Of a DNA stretch of 64,000 nucleotides, positions 61,488 through 64,000 are shown piece by piece; within the stretch, counting starts at the first letter, position 1; every line of letters begins with the position of its first letter. The stretch comes from Photobacterium kagoshimensis (GTDB lineage: Bacteria > Pseudomonadota > Gammaproteobacteria > Enterobacterales > Vibrionaceae): assembly GCF_050337045.1 (NCBI RefSeq), contig NZ_JAKJSO010000011.1, forward strand, positions 294,853 through 358,852, written 5' to 3'. A program made the position numbers and the translations under genes. The notes below the pieces were generated by a model. It did not search any database. It had not been told where the DNA came from and saw nothing but the letters and a program-made list of their open reading frames with translations.

Positions 61488-62630
61488 ATGAATACCCAAG
61501 CCACTACTGCTGCGCCACAAAACAGCTCTATGCGTTGGGTCCGCTGGGCTAACCTAGCGTTCATGCTGTACATTCTGCTTGTTGCTGTATCTATGGTCAG
61601 CAGCGGCTTCAAATTGTCTGTTGGTGAGCAAGCAAAAACACTGTTTGAGTTTGCCTCTCACCCAGTTGCAGGCTTAATGATTGGTCTAGTAGCAACCGCA
61701 CTGATCCAATCATCGAGCACAGTAACCTCAATCATTGTTGGTCTAGTGGCAGGTGGTTTACCTGTAGAAACGGCTATTCCAATGGTTATGGGTGCGAACA
61801 TTGGCACAACGTTAACCAACACCTTGGTAAGTTTAGGCCACGCACGTTGTAAAGAAGAGTTCCGCCGAGCGTTTGCAAGTGCAACCGTACACGACTTCTT
61901 TAACCTATTAGCGGTTTCTATTTTCCTACCGTTAGAAATGATGTTCGGTTTGCTAGATAAGATTTCAACCTGGTTAGTGACACCATTTATGGGTGCTGGC
62001 GACATGAGCATGAAGAGCTTGAACTTCATGAAGCCATTAACACAACCGGCAGTTAACCTATTCAAAGGCCCGCTAGAAGCGTTTGGTACTATGGGTGGCG
62101 TTGCGCTTATCTTTATCGGTATTGCTCTTATCTTTGTTGCTATTACGGCAATGGGTAAACTGATGCGTAGCCTAATGGTTGGCCGTGCAAAAGATATTCT
62201 AAAGAGTGCCATTGGTCGTGGTCCGCTGCATGGTATTGCATCGGGTACTGTAGTGACGATTCTTGTTCAATCTTCATCGACGACAACAAGCTTAATGGTG
62301 CCACTGGTAGGTACTGGCGTACTGAAAGTACGTGACGTTTACCCATTCACTTTGGGTGCAAACATTGGTACTTGTATCACTGCCCTACTAGCAGCAACAG
62401 CTATTTCAGGTGATTATGCAGTCTTCGCACTACAAATTGCATTAGTACACTTAGTTTTCAACGTGCTAGCGACGGTATTCATTTTTGGTATTCCATTCCT
62501 ACGTGAATTACCGCTAAAAGGTGCTTTCTACCTAGGTGACTTAGCAACGAAAAGCAAAGCAGCTGTATTTGGTTACATCAGCTTAGTCTTTGGTGTACTG
62601 CCTCTCGCAATCCTAGGCTTAACGGCTTAA
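61488..62630 (+). CDS. nptA: Na+/phosphate symporter NptA (NptA/PNaS family)
   Basis: Imports phosphate with Na+. The 380-aa membrane protein has two inverted half-repeats, each with the QSSST signature (ALIQSSSTVTSIIVGLVAGG and VQSSSTTTSLMVPLVG), followed by MGANIGTTLTN and LGANIGTCITA. The frame opens two codons earlier; the second ATG has the better ribosome-site distance. V. cholerae carries nptA next to nhaR in the same way. Its terminator carries an IS insertion immediately after the U-run. Confidence 0.94.
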   Translation: MNTQATTAAPQNSSMRWVRWANLAFMLYILLVAVSMVSSGFKLSVGEQAKTLFEFASHPVAGLMIGLVATALIQSSSTVTSIIVGLVAGGLPVETAIPMVMGANIGTTLTNTLVSLGHARCKEEFRRAFASATVHDFFNLLAVSIFLPLEMMFGLLDKISTWLVTPFMGAGDMSMKSLNFMKPLTQPAVNLFKGPLEAFGTMGGVALIFIGIALIFVAITAMGKLMRSLMVGRAKDILKSAIGRGPLHGIASGTVVTILVQSSSTTTSLMVPLVGTGVLKVRDVYPFTLGANIGTCITALLAATAISGDYAVFALQIALVHLVFNVLATVFIFGIPFLRELPLKGAFYLGDLATKSKAAVFGYISLVFGVLPLAILGLTA

Positions 62631-62663
62631 ATTTGATTAGCGCGTTACAATACAGTTAGCAAA

Positions 62664-62703
62664 CAAAAGCCCCGTGAGATGAATACTCACGGGGCTTTTT
62701 TAA
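62664..62703 (+). terminator. nptA terminator, abutted by the IS insertion
   Basis: AAAAGCCCCGTGAG and CTCACGGGGCTTTTTT pair around ATGAATA. The T-tract is followed by AA and then by the left end of the IS at 62704. The stem and T-run remain intact. Confidence 0.92.
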
Positions 62704-62727
62704 GGTTCATCGCGGCTTTCCGGGGAA
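62704..62727. repeat. Left terminal inverted repeat of the IS
   Basis: Begins GGTTCATCGCGG. It overlaps a perfect 10-bp palindrome (GCGGCTTTCC-GG-GGAAAGCCGC, 62712-62733) and contains the transposase stop codon. Confidence 0.85.
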
Positions 62728-63900
62728 AGCCGCTTTTATCTTTAGGAAGAAATATTCCGTATCTCGATATCCGTATCCCATACGCTTGATGAGTTTTATC
62801 TTGTTATTGATCCCCTCCAGCGTACAAGTATTCAGATGATATGAAGCGGATGCCACGATACCGTGAAGATAAGGTTTGAGCTTTCTAGCGAAGTTGATGA
62901 GAGGCTGTATGCCACTCTCATTCACCTGCTGCCACCATACCTTCCATAACCCAATAGCTTGCTCCTCTGAATCACAATACCAAAGCTCCTTGAGCTGAGC
63001 CCCAAGTAAGTGCGTTATCATGAGATCTCGGTTAATCGATAATATTTCATCTAGATAACTTTCCTGTTTAGCACTTAAGTTCTCTCTGTTTTTCAGCAGT
63101 ACCCACCGCGAGCGCTTTATCCAACGGCGTGCTTTTCTGTCAGCCTTTAGTTGATTAGCTTGGTCNACTCGAACCCTGTCCATGACTTCTCGACCGAACT
63201 TAGCCACGACATGAAATAAGTCATAGACAATACGGGCGTTTGGGCAATGCGCCTGCACTTCGAGATCAAAAGCGGTGTTCATATCCATNGCGACANCTTC
63301 AATGTTGGCAGCATTATCGCCGAGCTCTTCAAAGAATGGACGAATGTCCTTTCGGCTTCGGCCTATGCCAATCCAGAGCACTTGATGACTTTGTGCGTCA
63401 GCGATGACGGTAGCGTACCNATGACCTTTAAAGATAGCGAACTCGTCCATAACAAGCTGACGTAAATCACTCCAAGGCACCGTTGGAACAACGCGTTTAA
63501 GACGGTGTTTATCAATGTCCTTAATCGTATGCCAATGCACTCCGGTNAGCTCGGAGATATGCTTGATGGGTAACAGCGGGAGCAGTTTTTCGATATAACC
63601 TTTTAAACGATTTGTGATCCGTGAATATGGAGCAACCCAAGATATGGCCTCTGTTTTGACTCCACAAGAAGAGCAGTTTATCCGTCGAGTTTGTACCACT
63701 AGCTCAACAGGAGTATCGAACATCATCGCTTCTTTTAGAACTCGCCAATGATAGTCATGGATAGAGTTGGATGAGCGACCGCATTGACACACAGCGGTGG
63801 AATCAGGCTTTAAAGTGATTGTAATTAAAGAATCAGTTTTATGGGACTTTATAATCTGAAAGCCTTCCCAGAAGGAAGATAGGAAAGTATTATTCGACAT
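62707..63900 (-). CDS. tnp: ISL3-family transposase
   Basis: DDE transposase of 397 aa. An N-terminal zinc-binding region (AVCQCGRSS ... INCSSCGVKT) is followed by a helix-turn-helix, then the catalytic acids in LVMDEFAIFKGH, VXMDMNTAFDLEV and CTLEGINNKIKLIKR. Five residues are undetermined because of N bases at 63166, 63289, 63296, 63420 and 63547. None of them makes a visible frameshift. The gene runs nearly from end to end of the element and looks intact. Confidence 0.93.
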   Translation of the reverse strand: MSNNTFLSSFWEGFQIIKSHKTDSLITITLKPDSTAVCQCGRSSNSIHDYHWRVLKEAMMFDTPVELVVQTRRINCSSCGVKTEAISWVAPYSRITNRLKGYIEKLLPLLPIKHISEXTGVHWHTIKDIDKHRLKRVVPTVPWSDLRQLVMDEFAIFKGHXYATVIADAQSHQVLWIGIGRSRKDIRPFFEELGDNAANIEXVXMDMNTAFDLEVQAHCPNARIVYDLFHVVAKFGREVMDRVRXDQANQLKADRKARRWIKRSRWVLLKNRENLSAKQESYLDEILSINRDLMITHLLGAQLKELWYCDSEEQAIGLWKVWWQQVNESGIQPLINFARKLKPYLHGIVASASYHLNTCTLEGINNKIKLIKRMGYGYRDTEYFFLKIKAAFPGKPR

Positions 63901-63970
63901 GAAAACGGTAGTTTTTGGAAGGTTGTGTTTGGCGATGTAACCATACCATTAACTACCGTTTTTGTTTTCA

Positions 63971-63994
63971 GTTCCCGCTAATCCGCGAAGAACC
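63971..63994. repeat. Right terminal inverted repeat of the IS
   Basis: Reads inward GGTTCTTCGCGGATTAGCGGG. It matches the left repeat at the first 12 positions with one difference and is weaker beyond, and it lacks the left-end palindrome. Confidence 0.85.
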
Positions 63995-64000
63995 TTTTTT

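Larger units (their letters stand above)
62704..63994 (-). mobile_element. ISL3-family insertion sequence, 1291 bp, complete
   Basis: Terminal inverted repeats GGTTCATCGCGGCTTTCCGG (left) and GGTTCTTCGCGGATTAGCGG (right end, read inward) bound one transposase gene. The left flank ends TTTTTTAA and the right flank visible in the window reads TTTTTT, consistent with the 8-bp target duplication of this family (six of eight bases visible). All five N bases of the window fall inside it, as expected if several near-identical copies were merged. Confidence 0.9.

Noticed and set aside
61658..62212. 184-aa minus-strand frame inside nptA
   Set aside because: Antisense shadow of nptA with no ribosome site or domain pattern.

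Overview
The window is a stretch of chromosome from a member of the Vibrionaceae, most likely Photobacterium. The gene order (secG-tRNA-Leu-tRNA-fMet-rimP-nusA-infB-rbfA-truB-rpsO-pnp-nlpI, then glmM-folP-ftsH-(rlmE)/yhbY-greA-ompU-dacB, and ispH-fkpB-lspA-ileS-ribF-murJ/rpsT-hlyU-nhaR-nhaA-nptA) matches Vibrio from memory. HlyU, an OmpU/OmpL-type porin and a Na+/phosphate symporter point the same way. The genus call is inference. Nearly everything is core genome. The only mobile DNA seen is one ISL3-family element at the right end.

Layout. 1-7200: the deoCABD nucleoside-catabolism operon (deoD cut by the window edge), a small XapX-domain gene, the nucleoside transporter nupC with a promoter carrying CRP-like and PurR-like sites, and a yjjV/DUF5363 pair. 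7238-13309: glgX, prfC, holD-rimI and ubiT-yhbS. 13556-17696: a PAS-GGDEF-EAL gene (RocS-like) followed by ubiU-ubiV. With ubiT these make up the oxygen-independent ubiquinone hydroxylation system, and an FNR-like box lies in front of ubiT. 17800-31353: nlpI, pnp, rpsO, truB, rbfA, infB, nusA, rimP, two tRNAs, secG, glmM and folP, all on the minus strand. 31447-38199: ftsH, a badly decayed rlmE, yhbY, greA, an OmpU-like porin with a ToxR-type repeat upstream, and dacB.

38285-44235: a short MgtE-family Mg2+ channel without CBS domains, preceded by a roughly 500-nt leader, then carAB. 44728-49992: dapB and an RND efflux adaptor/pump pair. 50094-58470: ispH, fkpB, lspA, ileS, ribF, murJ, rpsT and hlyU. 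58562-62630: nhaR, a small periplasmic protein, nhaA and nptA. 62704-63994: the insertion sequence, inserted in the U-tract end of the nptA terminator. It contains all five ambiguous bases of the window.

The most interesting signal is the leader of the mgtE-like gene. It has a good sigma70 promoter, a 17-codon ORF (MNDTDHPPSMKVENQTR) with a strong Shine-Dalgarno sequence, hairpins that cannot form together, and a pyrimidine-rich tract. This resembles in logic the acidic/proline leader peptide mgtL of Salmonella mgtA, but I know of no description of it in front of an mgtE-type gene. Second is the loss of rlmE from an otherwise intact and normally very conserved operon. All functions are assigned from protein motifs and gene order read by eye; no database search was possible.
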